Of a stretch of DNA of 14,713 nucleotides, positions 5,128 through 13,696 are shown piece by piece (the stretch's first letter is position 1; the number at the start of each line of letters is the position of its first letter). The position numbers were made by a program, and so were the translations under genes. Location of the stretch: positions 1-14,713 of the forward strand of contig DAOUPL010000017.1 in NCBI GenBank assembly GCA_030626185.1, read 5' to 3'. Under the pieces are notes generated by a model. That model was not told the DNA's origin, did no database searches, and saw only the letters and a program-made list of their open reading frames with translations. Origin of the DNA: a bacterium. Lineage in GTDB: Bacteria > Babelota > Babeliae > Babelales > Vermiphilaceae.

Positions 5128-7704
5128 CTAGCGCATCTTTTCACGCAACTCCCACAACAAATCCCATGCTTGTCGAGGTGAAACGTCATCAAAATTAATT
5201 GATTCAATTATTTCTTGAACTTCATAAAGCTTAGTTGACGGGGTTTCAACAATTTCTTGCGCTGGTTGATAAATACTCATTTGTTGTGAACTCGTTCCCT
5301 CTTTTTGTCGTAACCCTCGTACAACTTCACGTGCACGTTTAATCACACTGTTTGGCAACTGTGCAAGTTTACCCACATGAATACCAAAACTTTCATCAGC
5401 CACACCAGGCATCAATTGATGTAAAAAGATTACATCGTCTTTAACTTTTTTGCTTGCTGCATAATAATTTAAAATTGCCGGGAATTGTTTTTGCAAATGC
5501 GTTAATTCATGATAATGCGTTGCAAACAAACATCGTGCACCAATTGTTTGATGCAAATATTCCACAACTGCTTGCGCTAACGCAAGCCCATCGAACGTGC
5601 TAGTACCACGACCAACTTCATCAAGAATAACTAAACTATTTTGTGTTGCTTGTTTGCAAATTGTTGCGGTCTCTTCCATCTCTACAAAAAAAGTACTTTT
5701 ACCTTCTGCCAAATGATCACCAGCACCAATACGTGTAAAGATTGCATCGATTATGGGCACATCAGCTTGTTGTGCCGGCACGAACGAACCTATTTGCGCC
5801 ATTACACAAAGTAATGCATTTTGACGTAAGTACGTTGATTTACCACCCATGTTTGGCCCGGTGATAATTAATGTTGATTGTTGATCATCAAGCACGAGAT
5901 CATTTGGCACAAACGAACTTTGTAATGCCATTTCTACAACCGGATGTCGTGCGGCAACAATAGTGAATTTATGCTGATCGTTAAACGTTGGTCGCACTAA
6001 CGACGATGAACGTGCACTATCAGCAAAACTCATCAATACATCAAGTGTTGCAACTGCATGCGCTGCTTTACGCAATGGGCCAACGTGTTGTGCAATTTTT
6101 TGTTTAACTTCGGTAAAAATAGTCTGTTCAACTTCATCGATACGATTTTTTGCTTGTTCGATCTCTTGCGCAATAATTTGCAATTCATTGATTACAAAAC
6201 GTTCTTTACCCACTAATGTTTGCATACGTACGTAATGATCGGGTACTAAAGATAAATTTGCCTTTGTCACTTCGATGTAATAACCATGTACTTGATTGTA
6301 ACGGACTTTTAAGGATTGAATCTTTGTCTTTTTTTGTTCTTGTTGTTCGAGTTGCAACAAGTGCTCATTTGATGAATTCACCAATGATCGCAAATGATCT
6401 AATTTTTCACTAAAGCCATTTTTAATAATCCAATTACGCGAAAGATCATCATTAATTGCACGGGACAAATATTGATGCAATTGTTCAAAATTAGCGCAAT
6501 ACTGCATGATAAATTGTAACAACGATGATAATTTTTTTGTTTGTTGTACTGTTTTAACCAATGTCCCAAGTGTTTCTAATGCTGATGCAAGACCAATATA
6601 ATCTTGTTGGTGTGCACGTTGCAACGCAATGCGACCTGTCATGCGTTCAAGATCGCCAATTGATCGCAGTAATTTTTCTAATTTGGTGTGCAACATCGTG
6701 TCACGCAACAATAATTCTACGCTGTCGTGACGTGCAACAATCATTTTTTTATCAACTAACGGTCGCAATAACCATTTGCTGATCATGCGAGAACCCATTG
6801 GCGTTTGTGCACGATCAATGACCGATAGCAACGTATGCTTACGCGTGCCATCACGCATGTTTTTCACCAGCTCTAAATTACGCTTTGCAACCGCATCAAG
6901 ATGAAGAAAATGTTCTGGTTCATAAAAAGTACATTGCGTAAACTGATTAAGCACATCGTTGTTGTGTTTTTCTACATACGCATGAAAATACGACAACGCC
7001 ATCTGCAACGGAAAGTGTTGTGAAAAATGATCAATAATTTTTTGTTCAAACTGTTTATCTCGCCACACGTTTGCACGTTGCTCTTGCTGGTCATCAAGTT
7101 CTTCAATTGATGAAACAAAGTAACCCATTTTTTTTATCACCGACGAAAAAGTTTTAGCTTCTTTAATTGTTGGAATAATAATTTCATCAGGGAAAAATCT
7201 ACTGAGCTCTGTTGCCACAGAAGAAACAATGTTTTTTGGCAATACGGTAGCAAACAGCTGCGCTGTCATAACTTCACCAAATAATAAACCAATGCCATTT
7301 TTTGTTGGGAAAAAAGATAACAAATATGATGCATGTTTTTTGTCTAACAACGTATCATCGGTTAACATGCCAGGTGTTAACACACGAGTAACGCCACGCC
7401 TTACTACTCTGCCTGCAACAGCTGGTTCTAGCTGATCACAAATAGCAACTTTAAAACCACCTTTAACTAATTTTGCAACATAATTATCTTTGGCGTGCAC
7501 TGGCACACCACACAAAGGAACTGGTTCACCGTTATGTTTACCACGTTTGGTCAGCGTAATGCCCAAAAAAGACGATGCTGTTTTAGCATCGTCAAAAAAT
7601 AGTTCGTAAAAGTCACCAACTTGAAAGAATAAAAATGTATCAGGATACGATGTTTTGATGTCAAAAAATTGTTGCATTAACGGCGTACATTTTGCTTTGC
7701 TCAT
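5128..7704 (-). CDS. mutS: DNA mismatch repair protein MutS
   Basis: Full-length MutS of 858 residues. It recognises mispaired or looped DNA and starts mismatch repair through its ATPase. The mismatch-reading motif F-x-E is present (GDFYELF, F32 and E34). The connector, lever and clamp regions follow. The ATPase has Walker A GPNMGGKST (616-624), Walker B and signature DEVGRGTST (695-703), and ATHYHEL (728-734). QMSIY (808-812) resembles a beta-clamp binding motif. The C-terminus ends in the usual helical segment, DLLWELREKMR. The ATG at 7704 follows the ITPase stop by 20 bases, so it is probably the last gene of the uvrA operon. A decayed copy of its final codons is found at 3640-3719. Confidence 0.98.
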   Translation of the reverse strand: MSKAKCTPLMQQFFDIKTSYPDTFLFFQVGDFYELFFDDAKTASSFLGITLTKRGKHNGEPVPLCGVPVHAKDNYVAKLVKGGFKVAICDQLEPAVAGRVVRRGVTRVLTPGMLTDDTLLDKKHASYLLSFFPTKNGIGLLFGEVMTAQLFATVLPKNIVSSVATELSRFFPDEIIIPTIKEAKTFSSVIKKMGYFVSSIEELDDQQEQRANVWRDKQFEQKIIDHFSQHFPLQMALSYFHAYVEKHNNDVLNQFTQCTFYEPEHFLHLDAVAKRNLELVKNMRDGTRKHTLLSVIDRAQTPMGSRMISKWLLRPLVDKKMIVARHDSVELLLRDTMLHTKLEKLLRSIGDLERMTGRIALQRAHQQDYIGLASALETLGTLVKTVQQTKKLSSLLQFIMQYCANFEQLHQYLSRAINDDLSRNWIIKNGFSEKLDHLRSLVNSSNEHLLQLEQQEQKKTKIQSLKVRYNQVHGYYIEVTKANLSLVPDHYVRMQTLVGKERFVINELQIIAQEIEQAKNRIDEVEQTIFTEVKQKIAQHVGPLRKAAHAVATLDVLMSFADSARSSSLVRPTFNDQHKFTIVAARHPVVEMALQSSFVPNDLVLDDQQSTLIITGPNMGGKSTYLRQNALLCVMAQIGSFVPAQQADVPIIDAIFTRIGAGDHLAEGKSTFFVEMEETATICKQATQNSLVILDEVGRGTSTFDGLALAQAVVEYLHQTIGARCLFATHYHELTHLQKQFPAILNYYAASKKVKDDVIFLHQLMPGVADESFGIHVGKLAQLPNSVIKRAREVVRGLRQKEGTSSQQMSIYQPAQEIVETPSTKLYEVQEIIESINFDDVSPRQAWDLLWELREKMR

Positions 7705-7724
7705 ACCGCAACTTTCTTGTTTTA

Positions 7725-8294
7725 TTAATTACGCAGATTGTTTTGTTCTAAAAATGCTTTTAATTTTTGTAACGCTTTACCACGTTGATTAATAAGAACT
7801 TTTTTCTCTATTGATAAATGTGACTTCACAACCTCACTACCATTTGGTACAAAAATATCATCCCAACCAAATGCTTCTTCCGATGAAGGATCCACTACAT
7901 GGCCTTCAATGCTTCCATCAAAATAATGTTCTTTGTTGCCATCAAAATAACCAAAAATGGAGTATCCTCGTGCGCCAAAATTATTAAACTTACGCGCACA
8001 GTCAACTAACAATTGATTCCCACACGTATGTAAAAAATCTTTTATATACGGGCCAGGAAACCCACCTTTACCGTCTAAAGATTGTAAACAATCAAGATAA
8101 AAAGAAGTATCTTCAACAATAAACGGCTGATCACATAATTGTTTAACTTGCAGTAATTTTGCACGTACAATCTCTTTTGGATCCATTGACTGAATTTCAA
8201 CAGTATCAATGTTTTGTGCAATAAGATTTGGGAGCACAAATTGTGCTTGGCGTAATTTTTTTTTATTGCTCGTTACAAAGATTATTGGTTTCAT
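7725..8294 (-). CDS. rdgB: ITPase / non-canonical purine NTP pyrophosphatase (HAM1/RdgB family)
   Basis: A 189-residue house-cleaning enzyme that hydrolyses ITP, dITP and XTP to monophosphates, keeping deaminated purines out of DNA and RNA. The start at 8294 (MKPIIFVTSNKKK) is set by AGAGGA seven bases upstream; it lies one base after the preceding stop. Motifs: TSNKKKL (8-14, phosphate loop), VEDTSFYLDCL (60-70), GGFPGPYIKDF (77-87) and FGWDDIFVPNG (142-152). PGPYIK and FGWD are closer to eukaryotic and archaeal ITPases than to the usual bacterial PGVYSARY and FGYDP. The normal S-H-R near the end reads N-Q-R (169-171), which may alter base binding. Its neighbour mutS acts on the same class of problem. 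Confidence 0.93.
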   Translation of the reverse strand: MKPIIFVTSNKKKLRQAQFVLPNLIAQNIDTVEIQSMDPKEIVRAKLLQVKQLCDQPFIVEDTSFYLDCLQSLDGKGGFPGPYIKDFLHTCGNQLLVDCARKFNNFGARGYSIFGYFDGNKEHYFDGSIEGHVVDPSSEEAFGWDDIFVPNGSEVVKSHLSIEKKVLINQRGKALQKLKAFLEQNNLRN

Positions 8295-8295
8295 G

Positions 8296-9441
8296 CTAAT
8301 CCTCTTGTGTTGTTGCTTCGTCGTTAGCGTTATCAATGTTTGCAAGTACTGTTGTAAATTCAGACAAATCAATCATTTCGTCATCAGTTACCACCGATGG
8401 TGAAAAAACCTCTATTTCATCATGTGGATCGTATACCTCAATCTTTTCTTCAAAAACTGTCATAAAGTAATCAATGTAACCATCAGTCATTTTTACAAAT
8501 GTACGTAATGCATCAATGCACGCTCTTTTATTTGCACCAGTTGTAATGTCCCATGCGTTAAGCACGGTTGCAAACCCGTTATAACATTTTACTATTTCAT
8601 ACATCGTATGCATCATTAATTTTCGTTCATATTCATCTTTTATTTCTGTCAAAACTCGATGACTCAGATACGCAGATAACATAACTACTTGTTTGCGTAA
8701 TGTTTGCGCTGCGCTAAATGCTTGCAACGATAAATTATTATTTATTAAACGCGCAATACTAACTGCCGTCACTTTACACGACGGATGACCACCAGTAAAC
8801 CATTGAATAGTAGGCATGCCAAAAATACCTTTATACAAAAGAGGCGCGGTAACGCCTAGTACCGAATGAGTCGCAATTGATTCTGCTTTTTGCGAAAGAT
8901 ATTCGTACGTGAAGAAACTTCTGATAAAGCTTCCTGTATTTTTAATGGTGTTCAAAGAACAAATATTTTTTACCGAATTCCATGCATTACCAGGAACTTG
9001 TGTAACGTATTTTCCCCAAGTGGGTGATGTATTAACGACAGATTCAGTATTCTTTTTTTGTAAATCAAAGAGAGCTACCATTGCAGGATACTTTTCAACA
9101 TCTAAATTTTCTTTCCAATTTTTGTCTCCCGTTGCACTTTGCATTGTTTTATCAATTTCCAATGCTTCTTTGCGAACTTTGTTTTGAACTTCTAAAATAG
9201 CAGTATTTTGTTCCACAGACCCTTTATACCAACAATAAATAGCGTACATCACCGCACTTGCAACTAACGTTCGTGTTGCATAAACGATCATTTTTTGTTT
9301 TTTTATTATTGTTTTTACTTGCGGTCGCGCAGCGATAATATTAGCGCTAGTAATTGGATTAACTTGTAAATCTAACGAATAAAGAACGTTGCCAAATAAC
9401 AATGATGCTAATACCAAGCACCTTCCATTTATCTGTATCAT
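8296..9441 (-). CDS. Secreted or membrane-anchored protein of unknown function (381 aa)
   Basis: Residues 1-22 look like a signal peptide (CLVLASLLFGNVLYS). A second hydrophobic helix lies at 52-72 (IVYATRTLVASAVMYAIYCW), so the mature protein may be anchored in the inner membrane with a large exported part. The remainder is mostly helical, and the last 45 residues are strongly acidic. No known domain is recognised. The ATG at 9441 has AAAGG 7 to 8 bases upstream. It starts 18 bases after the previous gene and stops one base before the ITPase start, so it belongs to the same transcript. Its overall plan (signal, one membrane helix, helical domain) matches the neighbour at 9460-10281, although clear sequence similarity is not seen. 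Confidence 0.75.
   Translation of the reverse strand: MIQINGRCLVLASLLFGNVLYSLDLQVNPITSANIIAARPQVKTIIKKQKMIVYATRTLVASAVMYAIYCWYKGSVEQNTAILEVQNKVRKEALEIDKTMQSATGDKNWKENLDVEKYPAMVALFDLQKKNTESVVNTSPTWGKYVTQVPGNAWNSVKNICSLNTIKNTGSFIRSFFTYEYLSQKAESIATHSVLGVTAPLLYKGIFGMPTIQWFTGGHPSCKVTAVSIARLINNNLSLQAFSAAQTLRKQVVMLSAYLSHRVLTEIKDEYERKLMMHTMYEIVKCYNGFATVLNAWDITTGANKRACIDALRTFVKMTDGYIDYFMTVFEEKIEVYDPHDEIEVFSPSVVTDDEMIDLSEFTTVLANIDNANDEATTQED
8300..8305 (-). promoter_or_regulatory. Ribosome binding site that fixes the ITPase start
   Basis: AGAGGA sits 6 to 11 bases before the ATG at 8294, inside the last codons of the upstream gene. It rules out longer in-frame starts that would overlap that gene and points to translational coupling. 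Confidence 0.8.
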
Positions 9442-9459
9442 AAAAAACCTTTAATAAAG

Positions 9460-10281
9460 TTATGCAATATCAATTGTTGCTGACAATCCACTATCAACCT
9501 GCACTTGATCATTCATTCCACGAATTGCGCCTATTAATTGATCTAAAATCAATAAGACATTATTTACTTTCTGTATTATATCATTATGTTGTTCATCTGT
9601 CGATTGGTCCTCGATAATCTCATCTAGAGCATGAATTAACAAATTTGCTAAAAATAGCAGCTCTTCTTGGTCATGAGATGAGCAAAAATCTACTGTTCGT
9701 GCAATCATCGATCTAGCGGGTTTATTTTTGTAGTAAATCACAACATCAGATAAACAACTTACTAAGTGCTTGCTTGTTTGTACCAACAAACAATTGCCAG
9801 CGCCCACATGATGACACGTTGATTTTGAACGCAAACTATGATTAAATCCTTGCAATAACCGCGATAACCGTTTTAATTGCGCAATATTTGGTCGCTTTTT
9901 TCTACCAATTAACTTATCTAATGTGGAAATACTACTCATTTTTATTAATCGCCACCACGAAAATGTTGAATTAATCATTTTGCCTGACAAAACAAACAAC
10001 ACTTGATAACAGCAACCAGCAATGCCCCAACGAATACCGCCAAGTACTCCATCTTCTAACGCATCTTGCCATAAGCCATAAAAGAAATTACTATACGATT
10101 GTTCTTGTTCTACTTCACCATTTTTATGAATGAGCTTTTTATCTTTTTTGTTATCTTTAATAATTAATTTTATAATCCGACGAACCGGCTCAGGAATTCT
10201 TATTTTATCTTCTGCATAAGAATTAACACTCATAAAAAGAAAAAAAAACACTACTTTTTTTTGCACTCTCTCTTTTATCAC
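9460..10281 (-). CDS. Secreted or membrane-anchored protein of unknown function (273 aa, GTG start)
   Basis: The start is GTG at 10281, five bases after the dCTPase stop; from there the protein begins MIKERVQKKVVFFFLFMSVNSYA, a good signal peptide with a likely cut after A23. A hydrophobic stretch rich in small residues at 78-100 (GVLGGIRWGIAGCCYQVLFV) may be a membrane helix. The C-terminal half is helical and Leu-rich (LLFLANLLIHALDEII). No domain is recognised. It sits between a dCTPase and another exported unknown. Operon position links it to nucleotide and DNA maintenance genes, but the sequence gives no mechanistic reason for that. Confidence 0.72.
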   Translation of the reverse strand: MIKERVQKKVVFFFLFMSVNSYAEDKIRIPEPVRRIIKLIIKDNKKDKKLIHKNGEVEQEQSYSNFFYGLWQDALEDGVLGGIRWGIAGCCYQVLFVLSGKMINSTFSWWRLIKMSSISTLDKLIGRKKRPNIAQLKRLSRLLQGFNHSLRSKSTCHHVGAGNCLLVQTSKHLVSCLSDVVIYYKNKPARSMIARTVDFCSSHDQEELLFLANLLIHALDEIIEDQSTDEQHNDIIQKVNNVLLILDQLIGAIRGMNDQVQVDSGLSATIDIA

Positions 10282-10286
10282 ACTAT

Positions 10287-10667
10287 CTACTCATTTTTAA
10301 GATACGTTGTATATTTATCCGCTTTACCCTTTACTCGCGCAACCGGATACTTCTTTTTTGTTTTTTCTAACTTTTTTTCAAATGCTTTTGAAAGATCTAG
10401 ATTACACACATTTGCAAAAGCACACAATGCATGAAATACATCTGCCATTTCATCACTGATATTTTCTTTTGTTTGTTCGTCAAAATCGTTAAATGCAAGA
10501 GATTGTTTTTTCCATAAAAAAAGTTCTAACAACTCGTTAGCTTCAATTGAAACTGCCATAGCCAAATCTTTTGGTGTGTGAAATTGATTCCAATCACGCT
10601 CACGGACAAACTCTGCAACACACTTTTTTGCTTGCTGCAATGAAAGATCAATTTTCTTGTTGGTCAT
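10287..10667 (-). CDS. MazG-like / dCTPase (RS21-C6, DCTPP1-like) nucleotide pyrophosphohydrolase
   Basis: A 126-residue all-alpha NTP pyrophosphohydrolase. The metal-binding pattern E-x-x-E (E42, E45 in SIEANELLELFLW) and E-x-x-D (E73, D76 in SDEMADVFHAL) is complete. The lead-in RDWNQFHTPKDLA and the tail KKYPVARVKGKADKY match the dCTPase/DCTPP1 subgroup, which removes dCTP analogues and modified or surplus dCTP. The exact substrate cannot be read from sequence. The start is the ATG at 10667 (MTNKK), which overlaps the upstream gene by 21 bases, indicating translational coupling. The gene continues to the GTG-start gene after 5 bases. Together with the ITPase this makes two nucleotide-pool cleaners in one operon. 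Confidence 0.9.
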   Translation of the reverse strand: MTNKKIDLSLQQAKKCVAEFVRERDWNQFHTPKDLAMAVSIEANELLELFLWKKQSLAFNDFDEQTKENISDEMADVFHALCAFANVCNLDLSKAFEKKLEKTKKKYPVARVKGKADKYTTYLKNE

Positions 10668-11058
10668 CAAGCAAATCCGTTTGCATTTTAATCTGTTTTA
10701 CAAGTAACAAACATCTACGCAGCAAATTATTTTTCATTGCATAAAATTTCATTATCTGTTTTTTTATTGAATGACGTTCTGTTTCTGGTGTATCAGACAA
10801 ATCCCGCAAGCTTTCTCGATCATGAATTTGTAAATCAATACGTTTTATCTGTTTTGAATACAAATAATACCGTAATTTCAACGTAGCAAGATCAGCGTTA
10901 TCTTTATCTAAAAAAGTTAAAACATCTAACATTTCTGCAATAGAATCATTAAAAAATTCCAATTGATTTAAATATGATTGTCGCGTTACATTATCTTTGG
11001 CAAACAAACAATTTGAAAACATCAGACAACCAACTAAAAATAATGTTTTTTTCATCAT
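10648..11058 (-). CDS. Small secreted helical protein of unknown function (136 aa)
   Basis: A signal peptide covers residues 1-21 (MMKKTLFLVGCLMFSNCLFA then KD). The rest is predicted to be helical and charged, with heptad-like Leu/Ile spacing (SYLNQLEFFNDSIAEMLDVL and LLRRCLLLVKQIKM), so a coiled coil is likely. There is no lipobox and no known family. Two adjacent ATGs (11058 and 11055) are possible starts. It lies 24 bases after uvrA and its last codons overlap the dCTPase start, which puts it firmly in the operon. Confidence 0.7.
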   Translation of the reverse strand: MMKKTLFLVGCLMFSNCLFAKDNVTRQSYLNQLEFFNDSIAEMLDVLTFLDKDNADLATLKLRYYLYSKQIKRIDLQIHDRESLRDLSDTPETERHSIKKQIMKFYAMKNNLLRRCLLLVKQIKMQTDLLDDQQEN

Positions 11059-11082
11059 GGCTAAAAACTCACTGCAAAAGAG

Positions 11083-13638
11083 TTACTTAAAATACGACTT
11101 TAAGTATCTACCAGTATGGCTCTCTTTGCAAGTCGCTACTTGTTGCGGTGTTCCCGTCGCGACAATAGCACCACCGTCATCACCGCCTTCTGGCCCAAGA
11201 TCAATTAAATAATCAACAGTTTTTAACACATCTAAATTGTGCTCAATAATGATCATTGTGTTACCTTGATCAACTAAACGATTAAGAACATACAACAAAC
11301 GCTCAATATCATTTGTGTGTAAACCCGTTGTTGGCTCATCAAGAACATACAGAGTACCTTTGCCACGCTTTGCAAGTTCGTGCACAAGTTTAATTCGTTG
11401 TGCCTCACCGCCAGACAATGTTGTTGATGGTTGACCCAAACCAATATAATCAAGACCAACATCACACATAAGCTGTAAACGCTTATGTAATTTTTGATGA
11501 TTTTTAAAAAATTCTAATGCTTCGTATGCCGTCATAGCCAACACATCAGCGATATTTTTACCTCTGTAGGTAATTTGTAATGTTTGTTTGTCGTAACGTT
11601 GCCCATTACATTCTTTACACTCAACAGTAACTGCTGGTAAAAAATGCATCTCAACGGTAATTGATCCATCACCCTTGCATTTTTGACAACGCCCCTCAGA
11701 AACATTAAAACTAAAACGTCCTACTTTGTAACCACGAATATTACTTTCTGGCAACGATGCGTACAACGCACGAATTTGATCAAAAATTTTTAAATACGTC
11801 GCAGGATTTGATCGTGAAGTTCTACCAATTGGTGATTGATCAATAACTACCATGTTATACAAACTATCAATACCACTAACTTTTGGCCCAACTTCTGCTT
11901 GTGGCAAACGCTTAAGTTTATTAGCAACACCAGTTACCAATTCATGCATAATCAGACTACTTTTACCTGAACCTGAAACACCAGAGACACCAGTCATAAC
12001 ACCAAGTGGAATTTTTACTGTCACATTTTGCAAGTTATTTTTTTTTGCATCACGCAAAGTTAATTCACCAGATTTTTTACGAATTTCCTTTTTTAACAAA
12101 ATGCCACGATCACCCGCCAAATACGCGCCGGTTAATGATTTTCTATTTTTTATCAACTGTTCAAATGTGCCATGTGCAGTAATTTGCCCACCACGCACAC
12201 CAGCTGCTGGGCCCATATCAATTAAATAATCAGCATTTTTCATTGTGTCATGATCATGCTCAACAACAATAACTGTGTTACCTTGATCTCGTAATTTTTT
12301 TAATGTTGCAATCAATTGATCGTTATCACGCTGATGCAAACCAATGCTCGGTTCATCAAGTACGTACAACACGCCACTTAAACCAGAACCAATTTGTTTT
12401 GCCAAACGAATACGTTGCCCTTCACCACCTGACAAAGTCCCCGCAGTACGGTTTAGTGCAAGATACGAAAGACCAACATCAATTAAAAACATTAAGCGAT
12501 TAGAAATTTCTATAACCACGTCACGAGCAATTGCCTGTTTATGTTCATCAATTGATAAGTTTGCAAAAAACTTATGTAATTCTTTTATTGGCATTGCGGT
12601 GAGCTCATAAATTGCTTTGGCATCAAGGCGCACAGCAAGCGCAATAGGATTTAAACGATTGCCGTTACAATCACCACACGTACGTTGCCCTTCGCCACGA
12701 CGATACGCAAAAAATATTTCCCATGGATCAGCATCTTCATCCAAAACAGTGCACATGCCAATACCACCACAATTTTTACACGCACCAACGGGAGAATTAA
12801 ATGAAAACAATCGTGGTTCTAAATCAGGAACCGCAATGCCACAAGAAACACAACTTTGATGCATTGAGTACAACGTTTCATCTTTATCACTCACAACTTT
12901 ACACAATCCACCAACTTGCACTGACGCTTTTTCTACCGCTTCTTGTATACGTGAAGCATCTTTTTCAGTAATTAAACAACGATCAACAACTAGATCAATC
13001 GTATGTTTTTTTGTTTTTTGTAACGTAAGATTTTTTATATCTTCCAACACGCGAAACTTGTGCAATGTACCGTTAATGATAAATCGCGTAAATCCTTGTT
13101 CAAACAACGCTGAAAGTTGTCGAATAAACTCACCTTTTTGTCGTTGCGCAATTGGTGCAACTAGCATAACCGTTTGATCGTTATACCCAACGATAATACG
13201 TTGCGCAATACTTTGTGCAGATTCAGATGTAATTTCACTGTCACATTTTGGACAATGCGGTGTACCAACGCGTGCGTATAAAACACGCAAATAATCATAA
13301 ATTTCTGTGACCGTGCCCACTGTTGATCGTGGATTATGACTGACTGTTTTTTGTTCAATAGCAACTGCCGGGCACAAACCATTAATTTTATCAACTTCTG
13401 GCTTGGATGAAACACCTAAAAATTGTCGTGCATACGATGAAAGCGATTCAACATAACGTCGGCGACCCTCGGTGTATAACACATCAAATGCCAACGAACT
13501 TTTACCGGATCCTGAAGGACCAGTAATCACTGTCAACGTATCTTTTGGAATAGCAACATCAATATTTTTTAAGTTGTGCACACGAGCACCAAAAACATCG
13601 ATCCAACGAGAGAATAATTTTTTATCTGCTTTTTTCAT
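11083..13638 (-). CDS. uvrA: Excinuclease ABC subunit A (compact form)
   Basis: UvrA scans DNA for bulky lesions and loads UvrB in nucleotide excision repair. Both ABC modules are present: Walker A GPSGSGKSS (40-48) and GVSGSGKSS (553-561); signatures LSGGEGQR (402-409) and LSGGEAQR (741-748); Walker B LYVLDEPS/T (424-431, 763-770). Cys pairs C129/C132 with C263/C266, C287/C290 with C321/C324, and C651/C654 with C674/C677 account for three zinc sites. The UvrB-binding region (about 125-255) is retained. At 851 residues it is about 90 shorter than usual; the loss lies between C290 and C321. GAGG upstream of the ATG at 13638 is a good ribosome site. Confidence 0.97.
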   Translation of the reverse strand: MKKADKKLFSRWIDVFGARVHNLKNIDVAIPKDTLTVITGPSGSGKSSLAFDVLYTEGRRRYVESLSSYARQFLGVSSKPEVDKINGLCPAVAIEQKTVSHNPRSTVGTVTEIYDYLRVLYARVGTPHCPKCDSEITSESAQSIAQRIIVGYNDQTVMLVAPIAQRQKGEFIRQLSALFEQGFTRFIINGTLHKFRVLEDIKNLTLQKTKKHTIDLVVDRCLITEKDASRIQEAVEKASVQVGGLCKVVSDKDETLYSMHQSCVSCGIAVPDLEPRLFSFNSPVGACKNCGGIGMCTVLDEDADPWEIFFAYRRGEGQRTCGDCNGNRLNPIALAVRLDAKAIYELTAMPIKELHKFFANLSIDEHKQAIARDVVIEISNRLMFLIDVGLSYLALNRTAGTLSGGEGQRIRLAKQIGSGLSGVLYVLDEPSIGLHQRDNDQLIATLKKLRDQGNTVIVVEHDHDTMKNADYLIDMGPAAGVRGGQITAHGTFEQLIKNRKSLTGAYLAGDRGILLKKEIRKKSGELTLRDAKKNNLQNVTVKIPLGVMTGVSGVSGSGKSSLIMHELVTGVANKLKRLPQAEVGPKVSGIDSLYNMVVIDQSPIGRTSRSNPATYLKIFDQIRALYASLPESNIRGYKVGRFSFNVSEGRCQKCKGDGSITVEMHFLPAVTVECKECNGQRYDKQTLQITYRGKNIADVLAMTAYEALEFFKNHQKLHKRLQLMCDVGLDYIGLGQPSTTLSGGEAQRIKLVHELAKRGKGTLYVLDEPTTGLHTNDIERLLYVLNRLVDQGNTMIIIEHNLDVLKTVDYLIDLGPEGGDDGGAIVATGTPQQVATCKESHTGRYLKSYFK

Positions 13639-13670
13639 GCAACCTCACAATAAATCTAATAATAGTAATT

Positions 13671-13679
13671 ATTATAACA
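13671..13679 (-). promoter_or_regulatory. Extended -10 promoter of uvrA and the repair operon
   Basis: On the minus strand TGTTATAAT (13679-13671) is a perfect extended -10 element (TGnTATAAT). No -35 box is recognisable 17 bases upstream, which such promoters can lack. It lies 33 bases before the uvrA start, in the gap after the ankyrin gene. Confidence 0.55.
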
Positions 13680-13696
13680 TGAAAGCAGCTAAGCTC

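Noticed and set aside
11083..13638. The short UvrA as a UvrA2-type protein lacking UvrB binding
   Set aside because: The UvrB-binding region and its Cys pairs are present; the missing residues lie elsewhere.
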